A model generated the notes under the pieces. It was given only the letters and a program-made list of their open reading frames with translations. It had not been told where the DNA came from and searched no databases. Of a DNA stretch of 64,000 nt, positions 43,083 to 51,568 are shown piece after piece. This DNA comes from Streptomyces sp. DH12 (GTDB lineage Bacteria; Actinomycetota; Actinomycetes; Streptomycetales; Streptomycetaceae): positions 1 to 64,000 of the forward strand of contig NZ_JAHWGT010000014.1 in NCBI RefSeq assembly GCF_020873895.1. The letters run 5' to 3'. The stretch's first letter is position 1. Every line of letters starts with the position of its first letter. Both the position numbers and the translations under genes were made by a program.

Positions 43083-44612
43083 CTAGCGCGAGCCGCGGAA
43101 GTCCGCGCCCTCCACGATCAGGCCCGCCACGAGGGCGCCGGACATCCCGGCGTGGGCGAGTCCGCCGCCCGGGTGCGACCAGCCGCCCGCGAAGTACAGG
43201 CCGGGCAGCGGCGACGGGTTCGCGGCGGGCAGGAACGCACCGCCCGCGCCCGCCAGCGCGGGCCCCGGCACGAGGGCCGCGCCGGTCTCCGCCGCCGTGT
43301 CGGCGGGGGTGCGCACCTCCCGCCACAGCAGCCGCTCGCGCAGCCCCGGCACGGCGGCCCCGGCCGCCTCCACCATCCGATCGGCGAACGCCGACACGGC
43401 CTCCTCGCCGCCGTCCCGCGCGCCCGCGCCGGCCGGCCCGCCGAGCCCGCCGGCGCCGCCCACCGGGACGGTCGCCGTCACGGTGACCGCCTCGTGCCCG
43501 GCGTCGGGCCGCAGCAGGTCGTCGTCCGGGCGCAGCACCACCACCGTCGGCCGGGCGCACGGCGCCCCGCCGGCGGCCAGGGCGGCCCGCTCCCCGGCCG
43601 GGTCGGCGGAGTGGGCCACCGTGCGGTGCGCCGCGCCGGCCTCCCGCGCCCCGCGCAGCGCCAGGCACACCGTCACCCGCCCGGTGGCCGTACCGGTCTG
43701 GTACCGCGGCCACTCGTCCTGCCCGCGCCACGCCACCACGTGGTCCCGGTAGAGCGCCGGCACCGGAGCGCCCGCGACGACGTGGTCGGCCTCCACGGTG
43801 CGGCCGTCCGCGAGCGTTACGCCCGCCGCCCGGCCGCCCTCCTCCACCACGTCGGTCACCTCGGCGTCGAACACGAACGCGACCCGCCGCGCGAGGCACC
43901 GCTCGTACACGGCGTCGGCGAGCGCCCGCAGACCGCCGCGCACGTACCAGCTGCCGAAGGTCTGCTCCATGTACGGCAGGACCACCGCCGACGCCGGGGC
44001 CGTCACCGGGTCGAGGCCGTACGCCAGCGCGTGGCCGTCCAGCAGGGCGGCCAGCCGCTCGTCGCGCAGCTCCCGGCGCCCCACCTCGGCGAGCGTCGAC
44101 GCGCTCCGGCGCAGCAGCCCGGTCCTCAGCGCCGGGTACGGGTCACGGGCGAGGGGCGACACGTCGGCGGGCAGCGGCTCCTCCAGCAGCGGCCGCCGCG
44201 AGCGGTCCCACGCCTCGCGGGCCCGGTTGAGCAGCGCCGCCCAGCTGTCGCCCGCGCCCGGCCCGAGCGCGCCGTCGAGGGCCTCCACCACGCCGGACCG
44301 GGAGGCGTTGGGCAGGGACACCCGCGTACCGTCCGGGAAGACGTGCCGGCTCGCGGGGTCCACCTGCGTCAACTCCACGCAGCGCTCCAGCGGCTCCTTG
44401 CCCGTCTTGAGGAAGAGGTCCCGGTAGACGGCGGGCAGGTGCAGCAGGCCCGGCCCCGTGTCGAAGCCGAACCCGTCCCGCGTGAACCGGCGCACCGCCC
44501 CGCCGTGCGTCCCCGTCCGCTCGTACACCGTCACCCGGTGGCCTGCCACGGCCAGCCGGGCGGCCGCCGCCATGGCGCCCATCCCGGCGCCGATCACCGC
44601 AATCCGTGCCAT
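43083..44612 (-). CDS. Phytoene desaturase-like FAD-dependent oxidoreductase
   Basis: 509 residues. The FAD motif IAVIGAGMGAMAAAARLAVAGHRVTVYE, GGAVRRFTRDGFGFDTGPGLLHLP, the central GLRALADAVYERCLARRVAFVFDAEVTDV block and the C-terminal LYFAGGWSHPGGGLAHAGMSG match CrtI-type desaturases and their relatives. No other carotenoid genes (crtB, crtE) are in the window, so the substrate may not be phytoene. The middle contains a Gly/Ala-rich insertion (VPVGGAGGLGGPAGAGARDGG). ATG 44612. Convergent with the His-rich membrane protein gene. Confidence 0.82.
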   Translation of the reverse strand: MARIAVIGAGMGAMAAAARLAVAGHRVTVYERTGTHGGAVRRFTRDGFGFDTGPGLLHLPAVYRDLFLKTGKEPLERCVELTQVDPASRHVFPDGTRVSLPNASRSGVVEALDGALGPGAGDSWAALLNRAREAWDRSRRPLLEEPLPADVSPLARDPYPALRTGLLRRSASTLAEVGRRELRDERLAALLDGHALAYGLDPVTAPASAVVLPYMEQTFGSWYVRGGLRALADAVYERCLARRVAFVFDAEVTDVVEEGGRAAGVTLADGRTVEADHVVAGAPVPALYRDHVVAWRGQDEWPRYQTGTATGRVTVCLALRGAREAGAAHRTVAHSADPAGERAALAAGGAPCARPTVVVLRPDDDLLRPDAGHEAVTVTATVPVGGAGGLGGPAGAGARDGGEEAVSAFADRMVEAAGAAVPGLRERLLWREVRTPADTAAETGAALVPGPALAGAGGAFLPAANPSPLPGLYFAGGWSHPGGGLAHAGMSGALVAGLIVEGADFRGSR

Positions 44613-44678
44613 GCCAGGGACTCTATAAGCACCCTCCCCGCGCCCCGCCGGGTGGCCGCCGACCCGCGGCGCCCCGCC

Positions 44679-45272
44679 CTACGGCACGCCCCGGCGCTCC
44701 CGGCGCCGCCGGGCCCGCGCCCGCCGGAACCGGCGCACCCGACCGGCGACGAGGACGACCAGGGCGGCGCCGAGCGCCAGCAGCACCCCGGCGGCGATCG
44801 CCGCGGAGACCGGGTCGAAGACCGCCCAGGTCACGATCCCGGCGACGCCGAGGTCCTCCGCGAGGCTCACGGCGACGTTGCTGAACGGCTCGGGTGAGGT
44901 GTTGACCGCCATGCGCGTCCCCGCCTTGACCAGGTGGCTGAGGAGGGCCGTGCCGCCACCGACGGCACCCGCCGCGAGTTCGGGCAGCGACCCGGACTCG
45001 CCGGCCAGCAGCGCGGCGACCACCGCGCCGGCGACGGGCCGGACGACGGTGTGGACGGAGTCCCACAGGCTGTCCACGTACGGCACCTTGTCGGCGACCG
45101 CCTCGCACAGGAACAGGACCCCGGCGGCGGTCAGCACGTCGGGCCGCTGCAGCGCCTGCGGCACGCCGTCGGCGACACCGGTCGCGCCGAACAGGCCGAG
45201 GAGCAGGACCACCGCGTAGGCGTTGATCCCGCTGGCCCAGCCGCTGGTGAAGACGAGGGGGAGTACGGACAC
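44679..45272 (-). CDS. DUF4126 membrane protein, probable MacR target
   Basis: 197 residues with about five hydrophobic segments (VLPLVFTSGWASGINAYAVVLLLGLFG; DVLTAAGVLFLCEAVADKVPYVD; VVRPVAGAVVAALLAGE; the GGGTALLSHLVKAGTRMAVNTSPEP re-entrant region; AIAAGVLLALGAALVVLVAG) and a basic Arg-rich C-terminus. GINAYAV and DKVPYVD are the DUF4126 hallmarks. Function unknown. GTG 45272 is 7 bases from TACGAT (45285-45280), so leaderless. A perfect MacR-type palindrome is centred about 63 bases upstream. Confidence 0.82.
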   Translation of the reverse strand: MSVLPLVFTSGWASGINAYAVVLLLGLFGATGVADGVPQALQRPDVLTAAGVLFLCEAVADKVPYVDSLWDSVHTVVRPVAGAVVAALLAGESGSLPELAAGAVGGGTALLSHLVKAGTRMAVNTSPEPFSNVAVSLAEDLGVAGIVTWAVFDPVSAAIAAGVLLALGAALVVLVAGRVRRFRRARARRRRERRGVP

Positions 45273-45279
45273 GGACGCG

Positions 45280-45285
45280 ATCGTA
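45280..45285 (-). promoter_or_regulatory. -10 box of the DUF4126 gene
   Basis: TACGAT on the minus strand, seven bases before GTG 45272. No good -35 is visible, which fits a promoter that needs an activator. Confidence 0.55.
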
Positions 45286-45327
45286 GCCAGGCCGGCGCGG
45301 GGCCGGGTGGGCCCGGGGGCGCAGGGC

Positions 45328-45343
45328 TGAGTACCCGTACTCA
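45328..45343. promoter_or_regulatory. MacR-type operator TGAGTACCCGTACTCA
   Basis: A perfect 7-2-7 inverted repeat identical to the recalled MacR consensus TGAGTAC-N2-GTACTCA of S. coelicolor. It is the only such site I found in the window. The nearest start it can serve is the leftward DUF4126 gene, with the operator centred about 63 bases upstream of the predicted transcription start, a usual activator position. Confidence 0.8.
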
Positions 45344-45709
45344 GGGCGCCGGATGAGTAGGCGCGCGGATGGGCGCGGGCCCGCCCGGACGGGAGAGTGG
45401 GGACCACGGAGGGCGCGCGGCGCCGGCACCGCCGACACGGGGCGGCGGAACCGGCGCCGCGCACCCACCCGCACGGACCCGAGCACGACCGGGCTCCGTG
45501 GGAGGCACGGGGGAACAGCGGGGTCCACGGGGGAAGTACCGGACCCCACGGGGGAAGCACGGGGGACGCGCCGGTCCGGCGGGGCTCGGGGGGATCGAGC
45601 CTCGCCGGACCGGCGCTCCGTCATGTCCGGCGCCCTTCCGCGCGGGAGGGCGGCATGTCCGCGCCCCTCCCCGACGGGAGGGTCGGCTCCGCGCCCCCCG
45701 ACGGGAGGG
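45344..45709. other. Non-coding region between TetR and DUF4126 genes
   Basis: About 365 bases without a convincing gene. It contains four copies of CACGGGGGAA-type units (about 45507-45570) and a 15-bp direct repeat CCCGACGGGAGGGTC at 45670-45684 and 45697-45711, the second of which runs over the TetR stop codon. Frames that stay open here have the composition of shadow frames. Confidence 0.6.
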
Positions 45710-46318
45710 TCAGCGGCCGCTCACGCGCCCGTGCAGCAGCCGCGACAGCGCCGCGTGCACGTCGTCGATGGACCGCTCCCGCTGGAACGCCTGCCAGTCG
45801 AGCGCCGCCACCAGGACCATGCCCACCAGCGCGGCCGCCGTCAGCGGGATGTCGATGTCCTCGCTCAGCTCGCCGTTGTCGACGCCCTCCCGCAGCACCG
45901 TCTCCACCACCGCCACCGCCTCCTGGCGCACCACCAGGAGCGTGGACTGCCACGCCCGGTTGGTGCGCCAGAGCTCGGCGACGTACAGCTGCGTGAAGGC
46001 CGGGTAGCGGTCGATGAAGACCAGACCGGCCCGGATCATCGCGTCCAGGGCCTCGACCCGCGTCCCGCCGCGCGCCGCCGTCTCGTCGGCGGCGGTGCGC
46101 AGCGAGGCGGTCAGGAGACCGACGCCGTGCCGCAGCAACTCCTCGAAGAGCTCTGTCTTGCTCTTGAAGTTGTAGTAGACCGTGCCCTTGGCCACCCCTG
46201 CGCGCTCCGCGATCTCGTCGACGGTCGTCGCCGAGAAGCCCTGCTCGGCGATGAGGGTCACGGCGGCCTCGTACAGCTTGGTGCGGGTGGCCTGCCGGCG
46301 CGTGCTCTGGGTGTCCAT
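45710..46318 (-). CDS. TetR-family transcriptional repressor
   Basis: 202 residues. A classical N-terminal HTH (KLYEAAVTLIAEQGFSATTVDEIAERAGVAKGTVYYNFKSKTELF) is followed by a helical ligand domain with LRTAADETAARGG and a C-terminal TetR_C-like region. It is the last gene of the leftward operon with the YhgE-like and ABC-like genes (gap 38 bases) and probably binds the palindrome at 49483-49506. ATG 46318 is used; GTG 46333 is possible. Ligand unknown, perhaps a membrane-active compound exported or sensed by the YhgE protein. Confidence 0.88.
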   Translation of the reverse strand: MDTQSTRRQATRTKLYEAAVTLIAEQGFSATTVDEIAERAGVAKGTVYYNFKSKTELFEELLRHGVGLLTASLRTAADETAARGGTRVEALDAMIRAGLVFIDRYPAFTQLYVAELWRTNRAWQSTLLVVRQEAVAVVETVLREGVDNGELSEDIDIPLTAAALVGMVLVAALDWQAFQRERSIDDVHAALSRLLHGRVSGR

Positions 46319-46356
46319 GGCGTCGATTCTCACAGGTCTCGGCGTTCCTTCCGGCC

Positions 46357-48444
46357 CTACAGGCTCAGCTCGGGGTGCAGTCGGTCGAACGTCCACACCT
46401 GCTTGCGGCGGGCGGAGAGCGCCGTCAGCGCCAGCGCCCCCACCGTGAACGCGGCCAGGACAGCGCAGCCCTGCCAGACCGGGTCGAGCCCGCCGCCCGT
46501 GATGAGCCGGCGCAGCGCCTCGACGACGTAGGTCATCGGCAGGAACGGGTGGATCGCGTTGAAGAACCCGGGGCTGGTCTGTACGGGGTACGTACCGCCG
46601 GCCGACGTCAGCTGGAGCATCAGCAGCGCCAGCACCAGGATCCGTCCGGCCGCCCCGAACCGGGCGTTCAGCCACTGGATGATCGCCGCGAAGCAGCACG
46701 TCACCAGGGCGAGGAAGGCCACCGTCCCGGCGGCGCGCGCCATCCGCAGGCCGAGCCCCCAGTGCAGCACCGCCATGAGCGCGCCCACCTGGAGCAGCCC
46801 GATCGCGGCGACCGGCAGCCAGCCGGCGAACGCGATCCGCCAGGCGGAGGCGCCCGCGGCGAGGGCCCGCCGGTTCATCGGCTGGATCAGCATGTACGCC
46901 ACCATGGCGCCCACCCACAGCGAGAGCGGGATGAAGTACGGGGCGAACCCGGTGCCGTAGTTGGCCGCCTTGTGCATCGACTGCGACGCGAGCTTGACCG
47001 GGTCGGCCATGACCTCGGTCCGGCGGTCGCGGTCCTGCTTGTCGTAGTCGGGGATCTTCGCGACGCCCTTGTCGAGGCCGCTGGCGAGCTCCACCGAGCC
47101 GTCGGCGATCTTGAACAGGCCGCCGTCGAGGTCGTTGGCGCCCTTCTTGAGCCTGCCGGTGCCCGAGTCGATCGCGACGGCGCCGTCCTTGCTCTTGGTG
47201 ATGCCGGCGTGCAGCTGCGCCATGCCCGACGCGACCCGCTCGGCGCCGTTGTTCAGCTCGTTGATGCGGGCGATGGCGTAGTCCACGTCCCCGCTGAGCG
47301 TCGGCGCGCGCCGGGCGAGCGCCTCGGCCTTCTTCTGGAGGTCGGCGAGGTGGGCGTCGAGCTTCTTCAGGTCGCCGCCGCTGTCCTGCGCGAGCACGGC
47401 GACGTCGTCGGCGATCACGGACACGTCGGTGGCGGCGACCTTCGCCTTCTTCAGCTCCGTGCAGAGCACCTCGTCCTCGACCGGTTCGCCCTCGCACCGC
47501 TTGGCGTAGAGCGCGGTCAGGCCGTCGGCGGCCTTGTGCGCGCCGGCGCGGGTCCCGGGTCCGAGCTTGACGATGGTCTCCAGGCTGTTGCGGGCGCCCT
47601 TGGACGAGTCGGCGACCAGCCGGGCGGCGTCACCGATCTGCTTGCCGTTGTCGCGCAGGTACGGCCGGACCTTCGGCGCCACGCCGTTGACCCGGTCGGC
47701 GAGCTGCTGCGTGCCGTCGGCCACCTTGCGGCTGCCGGTCTTCAGCTCGCCGGCCGCGGAGTCGATCTTCTTGAGGCCGGCGGCCAGCTCGGCGGTGCCG
47801 TCCTTCGCCTTCGTGAGGTTGTCGGCGAGGCTCTTGGAGCCCTTCTTCGCCTCGCCCACGCCGTCCTTGAGGTCGTTGGCGCCCTTGGCGGCCTTCTCCG
47901 TCGCGTCGTGGATGTCGGAGAAGGAGATGAAGATCTTGTCGAGGAAGGTCCGGGAGGACTTCGTCGACGCGGCGGTGCGCACCTCGGAGAAGACGGACCG
48001 CGAGATCTGGCCGACGATGTAGTTGTTCGCGTCGTTGGTCCGCACCCGCAGGGCGCCGGTCTCCGGCGCGTCCCCCGAACTGGAGGCGATGCGGGCGCTG
48101 AAGTCCTCGGGCATGGTCAGCGACAGGTAGTACCGCCCGTCCTCGACGCCCCGGCGGGCCTCGGCGTCGCTGACCTCGTGCCACTCGAAGACCGCGCTCT
48201 CGCGCAGCCCCTTGGCGAGCTCCTCGCCGGCGGTGATCCTCTTGCCGTCCGCGGTGGCGCCCTTGTCCTCGTTGACGAGGGCCACGGGAAGCCGGTCGAG
48301 CCTGCTGTACGGGTCCCAGAACGACCACAGGTACAGCGCCCCGTACAGCAGCGGCAGCAGCAGGATCGCGACGAGCGCGGCCCTCGGCAGCTTGCCCCGC
48401 CCGAACCGCCTCAGCTCAAGCGCGGCCAGTCTCGGCGAACGCAT
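46357..48444 (-). CDS. YhgE/Pip-type large membrane protein (ABC-2 permease-like)
   Basis: 695 residues. One N-terminal transmembrane helix (AALVAILLLPLLYGALYLW) leads into the conserved DPYSRLDRLPVALVNEDKGA motif. A long extracytoplasmic region follows (about 40-475) with repeated coiled-coil GTAELAAGLKKIDSAAGELKTGSRKVADGTQQLADRV-like heptads, and five to six C-terminal helices form the ABC-2-type membrane domain. Related proteins (Pip, YhgE, and ESX/EsaA) are phage receptors or export components. Its neighbour encodes a degenerate ABC ATPase, consistent with an export complex. ATG 48444; it overlaps the ATPase gene by 29 bases. Confidence 0.87.
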   Translation of the reverse strand: MRSPRLAALELRRFGRGKLPRAALVAILLLPLLYGALYLWSFWDPYSRLDRLPVALVNEDKGATADGKRITAGEELAKGLRESAVFEWHEVSDAEARRGVEDGRYYLSLTMPEDFSARIASSSGDAPETGALRVRTNDANNYIVGQISRSVFSEVRTAASTKSSRTFLDKIFISFSDIHDATEKAAKGANDLKDGVGEAKKGSKSLADNLTKAKDGTAELAAGLKKIDSAAGELKTGSRKVADGTQQLADRVNGVAPKVRPYLRDNGKQIGDAARLVADSSKGARNSLETIVKLGPGTRAGAHKAADGLTALYAKRCEGEPVEDEVLCTELKKAKVAATDVSVIADDVAVLAQDSGGDLKKLDAHLADLQKKAEALARRAPTLSGDVDYAIARINELNNGAERVASGMAQLHAGITKSKDGAVAIDSGTGRLKKGANDLDGGLFKIADGSVELASGLDKGVAKIPDYDKQDRDRRTEVMADPVKLASQSMHKAANYGTGFAPYFIPLSLWVGAMVAYMLIQPMNRRALAAGASAWRIAFAGWLPVAAIGLLQVGALMAVLHWGLGLRMARAAGTVAFLALVTCCFAAIIQWLNARFGAAGRILVLALLMLQLTSAGGTYPVQTSPGFFNAIHPFLPMTYVVEALRRLITGGGLDPVWQGCAVLAAFTVGALALTALSARRKQVWTFDRLHPELSL

Positions 48445-49465
48445 CGGCCGCCCCCTCCTCGTTGTCGTCGTCGTCCTGGTCGCTGTCGGGGCCCCCGCCC
48501 GGGGCGGCCCCGCCCGGGGCCCGGCCCTCCACCGGGGCCGCGCCGGTGCCGGCGGCGGCGGTCTGGGCGCCGCCGTCCGTACGGACCACGACGTCGGCCT
48601 CCCGGGGCGTCTCGGTGCACACCGCCAGCACGGTGACACCGCTGTCGGCGACCGCGCGGAGCATCGCCCAGGCGGCCGCCTCGTCGGCGTCGCCCAGCTT
48701 CAGGTCCGCGTCGTCCACCGCGAGGAGCCGCGGCTCGGTCAGCAGCGCCAGCGCGACGGAGAGCCGCAGCGCCTCCAGCCGCTCCAGGTCCCGCACGGAG
48801 GTCCGCTCGCCCTTCGGCAGCGTCTCCGGGTCCAGGGCGACCGCGGCCAGGGCGGCCTCCACCCGGCGCCGGTTCTCGGCCGCGCGCTCGGCGCGCGGGC
48901 GCAGCAGGGCGAGCGGCGAGCCGCCGAAGCGGCGGCGCAGCAGCGCGGCCTCCCGCAGGTGCTCGACGACCGTGAACGCCGGGTCGAGCTCGCTGACGCC
49001 CGGTACGTGCGCGAGGGCGCTGACCTTCCGTACGGCGGCCATCTTCCGCGGCAGGCGCACCCCGTCGACGTCGGCGTGCCCCTCGGTGGCCTTCATCCGG
49101 CCGGTGAGGGCGAGCAGCAGGCAGGTGCGGCCGGACCCGGAGGGCCCCGCCAACGCGACGAGGCTGCCGGGCGCCGCGTCCACGCCGACGCCCCGGAACG
49201 CCCAACCGCGCGGCCCCTTGAGCCCGAACCCCTCGGCTCTCACGGCCGCCCCCGCCCGCGGTACGGCTTCGGCGTGCGGTACGGCTTCGGCGTGCGGCGC
49301 GGCGTCTGGCCGCGGCGCGGCGTCCGGCTGCGCGGTGGTGTCCGCCTGCGCGGTGGTGTCCGCCTGCGGCGCGGGCTCGGCGTGTCGCGCGTGCTTCCCC
49401 TCGCCCGCCGGGCGGCCCCCGGCCTTCGTCCCAGTGGGACCGGCCTCGTTGTCCGGGCTCTCCAC
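48416..49465 (-). CDS. Degenerate ABC-transporter ATPase-like protein
   Basis: 349 residues. After an 80-residue Ala/Pro-rich leader with six-residue repeats (QADTTA, HAEAVP), the ABC fold is recognisable: P-loop GPSGSGRT at 107-114 has Arg113 instead of Lys, the signature region reads RDLERLEALRLSVAL with no LSGGQ, and Walker B LLAVDDAD lacks the catalytic Glu. It is therefore probably unable to hydrolyse ATP normally. It is coupled to the YhgE-like gene by a 29-base overlap. The acidic C-terminus (DSDQDDDDNEE) is extra. GTG 49465. Confidence 0.82.
   Translation of the reverse strand: MESPDNEAGPTGTKAGGRPAGEGKHARHAEPAPQADTTAQADTTAQPDAAPRPDAAPHAEAVPHAEAVPRAGAAVRAEGFGLKGPRGWAFRGVGVDAAPGSLVALAGPSGSGRTCLLLALTGRMKATEGHADVDGVRLPRKMAAVRKVSALAHVPGVSELDPAFTVVEHLREAALLRRRFGGSPLALLRPRAERAAENRRRVEAALAAVALDPETLPKGERTSVRDLERLEALRLSVALALLTEPRLLAVDDADLKLGDADEAAAWAMLRAVADSGVTVLAVCTETPREADVVVRTDGGAQTAAAGTGAAPVEGRAPGGAAPGGGPDSDQDDDDNEEGAADAFAETGRA
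49258..49365. repeat. Two pairs of 18-bp tandem repeats in the ABC-like gene
   Basis: GCGGTACGGCTTCGGCGT is duplicated at 49258-49275 and 49276-49293, and GCGCGGTGGTGTCCGCCT at 49330-49347 and 49348-49365. They code for HAEAVP and QADTTA pairs, so the reading frame is kept. Confidence 0.85.
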
Positions 49466-49482
49466 GAACCTCCCCCAACCTC

Positions 49483-49506
49483 TTTGAACTGACCAGTCAG
49501 TTCAAA
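49483..49506. promoter_or_regulatory. TetR-type operator upstream of the ABC/YhgE/TetR operon
   Basis: A perfect inverted repeat with 11-bp arms TTTGAACTGAC and GTCAGTTCAAA separated by CA. It lies 18-41 bases upstream of GTG 49465, directly downstream of TAGCTT (minus strand, 49512-49507), so it covers the transcription start. A bound repressor would block transcription; the obvious repressor is the TetR protein of the same operon. Confidence 0.8.
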
Positions 49507-49621
49507 AGCTACAACGGCCCGCCACCCGAGGCAAAACCGCCCCCGGCCCACTGTCAGTGCCGCCCCGCACCATGGGAACCACACGGCCGCAGCGCCGTCA
49601 CACGACGACAGGAGGTCCGTC

Positions 49622-50092
49622 ATGGCGAGCGACGTCCACCCCGTCCCGCGCCGCTCCCCGGCGCCACCCGCCGCCCTCGACCTACTCGTCCAGGCCCACG
49701 CCGGCCTGGTCGAGGCCCGCACCCTCCCCGACCCCAACGAGCGCTACGCCACGGCCCACCTGGCCGCCCTGCGCACCGCCGCCGCGGTGCTCGCCGTCCG
49801 CGGGCGCCCCGAGACGGACCCGCGCCGCCGCCGCCCGATCCGCACCGCCTGGGAGATCCTCACCGAGACGGCGCCCGAGCTCGCCGAGTGGAGCGCCCTG
49901 TTCGCCTCCGGGGCCGAGCGCAGGGCCCGCGCCGAGGCGGGCATACGCGGCGCCGCCACCGCGCGGGACGCCGACGACCTCGTCCGCGACGTCGGGACGT
50001 TCCTGCGCCTGGTCGAGCGCCTGCTCGGGTTGCGGCCGTCGACGCCGAGGCCGAGGACCGCCCCCGAGGCCATAGGCTGGGACCGTTCGTAA
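49622..50092 (+). CDS. SAV_6107-family HEPN domain protein
   Basis: 156 residues, all helical: ALDLLVQAHAGLVEARTLPDPNERYATAHLAALRTAAAVLAVRG is the four-helix HEPN core. The typical RX4-6H nuclease motif is not clear: NERYATAHLAA has Arg and His in a similar order, so RNase activity cannot be excluded. No partner MNT nucleotidyltransferase gene is present, and the methyltransferase downstream starts 24 bases later, so they probably form one transcript. ATG 49622 follows ACAGGAGG. Confidence 0.78.
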   Translation: MASDVHPVPRRSPAPPAALDLLVQAHAGLVEARTLPDPNERYATAHLAALRTAAAVLAVRGRPETDPRRRRPIRTAWEILTETAPELAEWSALFASGAERRARAEAGIRGAATARDADDLVRDVGTFLRLVERLLGLRPSTPRPRTAPEAIGWDRS

Positions 50093-50115
50093 CAGTCACC
50101 GAGGAGTCAACTGCC

Positions 50116-50874
50116 GTGTCGGACCCGCAGCGCCCCCGTGCCTCCCTCCGTACCGCCGTGGTGTGGGATGTCCTGGAGGAGGCCCTCGACCGCAGGGTCG
50201 AAGCGACCGGCAAGGACCGCCTCGACGTCCTGGACACCGGCGGCGGCAGCGGCAACTTCGCCGTGCCCGTCGCCCGCCTCGGCCACCGCGTCACCGTCGT
50301 GGACCCGAGCCCCAACGCCCTCTTCGCGCTGGAGCGCCGCATCTCCGAGGCGGGCGTCGCCGATCTGGTGAGCGGCGTCCAGGGCGACATCCACGACCTG
50401 TTCGACGTCGTCCCGCGCGCCGGGTTCGACGCGGTCCTGTGCCACGGCGTGCTGGAGTACGTGGACGACCCCGCGGAGGGCGTGCGCAACGCGGTCGAGG
50501 CCCTCCGCCCCGGCGGCGCGCTGAGCCTGCTCGCGGCCGGGCTCGGCGGTGCCGTCCTGGCGAGGGCCCTCGCCGGGCACTTCACCGAGGCCCTCCGGGC
50601 GCTCACCGACCCGGCCGGCCGCTGGGGCGAGGGCGACCCGGTGCCCCGCCGCTTCACCGCCGAGCAGCTCGGCGCGGCCGTGGAGGCCGCCGGCGTGGAG
50701 ATCGGCGCGGTGCACGGGGTGCGGGTCTTCGCCGACCTGGTCCCCGGCGTCCTGGTCGACACCGAGCCCGGCGCCATCGACGCCCTGAACCGGCTGGAAG
50801 CGGCCGCCGCGGAACTCCCCGCGTTCCATTCGGTCGCCACCCAGCTGCACGTCCTGGGCGAAAAGCGCGGCTGA
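50116..50874 (+). CDS. SAM-dependent class I methyltransferase
   Basis: 252 residues. The SAM motif I is LDVLDTGGGSGNFAVPVA, motif II is VTVVDPSPNAL, and FDAVLCHGVLEYVDDPAEGVRNAVEALRPGG covers motifs post-II to III. Small-molecule methyltransferase of unknown substrate, similar to CmoA/UbiE-like enzymes. GTG 50116 is preceded by GAGGAG (50101-50106). It follows the HEPN-domain gene and precedes a 276-base gap before the DUF3040 gene. Confidence 0.87.
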   Translation: MSDPQRPRASLRTAVVWDVLEEALDRRVEATGKDRLDVLDTGGGSGNFAVPVARLGHRVTVVDPSPNALFALERRISEAGVADLVSGVQGDIHDLFDVVPRAGFDAVLCHGVLEYVDDPAEGVRNAVEALRPGGALSLLAAGLGGAVLARALAGHFTEALRALTDPAGRWGEGDPVPRRFTAEQLGAAVEAAGVEIGAVHGVRVFADLVPGVLVDTEPGAIDALNRLEAAAAELPAFHSVATQLHVLGEKRG

Positions 50875-51071
50875 CCTCCGGCGAGGGCAGGCGGGGGCCT
50901 GATCAGGGGCGCAGCGGCGGATGGAGTACGCCACAGCCGCCCCGATCGCGCCGGGATCCCCGTATGATCGAGGGACACCATCCGGCATGACGGTTCGGAC
51001 GTTGGGGAATCAACGCCTCACCAGCCGAACCGGCATGGCGGCCCGATCGGCGAATTGGCATTGAGGGCGGG

Positions 51072-51100
51072 TTTCACGGGGACGAATCCCTGCCTATCCT
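51072..51100 (+). promoter_or_regulatory. Probable promoter of the DUF3040 gene
   Basis: TTTCAC (51072-51077) and TATCCT (51095-51100) are 17 bases apart. A second -10-like TATGAT is at 50963-50968. Confidence 0.4.
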
Positions 51101-51150
51101 GGAAGGGTCGCATACCGGTCGCCCCCGCGACCGACGATGAGGAGGACTCC

Positions 51151-51543
51151 GTGCCGCTCTCGGAGCACGAGCAGCGAATGCTCGAGCAGATGGAGCGAGC
51201 GCTGTACGCCGAAGATCCCAAGTTCGCGACAGCGCTCGAGGGAAGCGGGCTGCGTACGTACACCCGACGACGGGTCTACCAGGCGGTCGCAGGATTCCTG
51301 GTGGGTATCGCGCTCCTCATGGCCGGAATGGTCGCCCAGCAGATCTGGATCAGCGTGGTGGGGTTCCTCGTCATGCTCGGCTGCGCGGTCCTGGCGGTCA
51401 CCGGTTGGCGCAAGGCACCCAAGCCGGGTGAGCAGCCCACCGCCGGAGCCGCGGTCCACGGCCGCGGGAACCGGCAGCGCCGCTCGATGATGGACCGGAT
51501 CGAGCAGCGCTGGCAGCGCCGGCGTGACGAGCAGGGCCACTGA
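51151..51543 (+). CDS. DUF3040 small membrane protein
   Basis: 130 residues. The N-terminal amphipathic PLSEHEQRMLEQMERALYAEDPKFA motif is the DUF3040 signature, followed by two transmembrane helices (YQAVAGFLVGIALLMAGMV; IWISVVGFLVMLGCAVLAVTG) and a basic C-terminus (RQRRSMMDRIEQRWQRRR). It corresponds in position to Rv2169c next to the division cluster. Function unknown; one idea is a membrane adaptor for division or wall synthesis. GTG 51151 follows GAGGAGG. Confidence 0.88.
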   Translation: MPLSEHEQRMLEQMERALYAEDPKFATALEGSGLRTYTRRRVYQAVAGFLVGIALLMAGMVAQQIWISVVGFLVMLGCAVLAVTGWRKAPKPGEQPTAGAAVHGRGNRQRRSMMDRIEQRWQRRRDEQGH

Positions 51544-51568
51544 CGGGCGCACAGCAGCACACGAACCT

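Noticed and set aside
42967-45272. A carotenoid cluster around the phytoene-desaturase-like gene
   Set aside because: No phytoene synthase, GGPP synthase or cyclase gene is in the window, so the enzyme's substrate is left open.
45353-46531. Rightward open frame across the TetR gene and the gap beside the MacR site
   Set aside because: It is antisense to a clear TetR gene and lacks any family motif, so the MacR site is assigned to the leftward DUF4126 gene.
49622-50092. HEPN protein as the toxin of a HEPN/MNT pair
   Set aside because: No nucleotidyltransferase partner is adjacent and the RX4-6H motif is uncertain.
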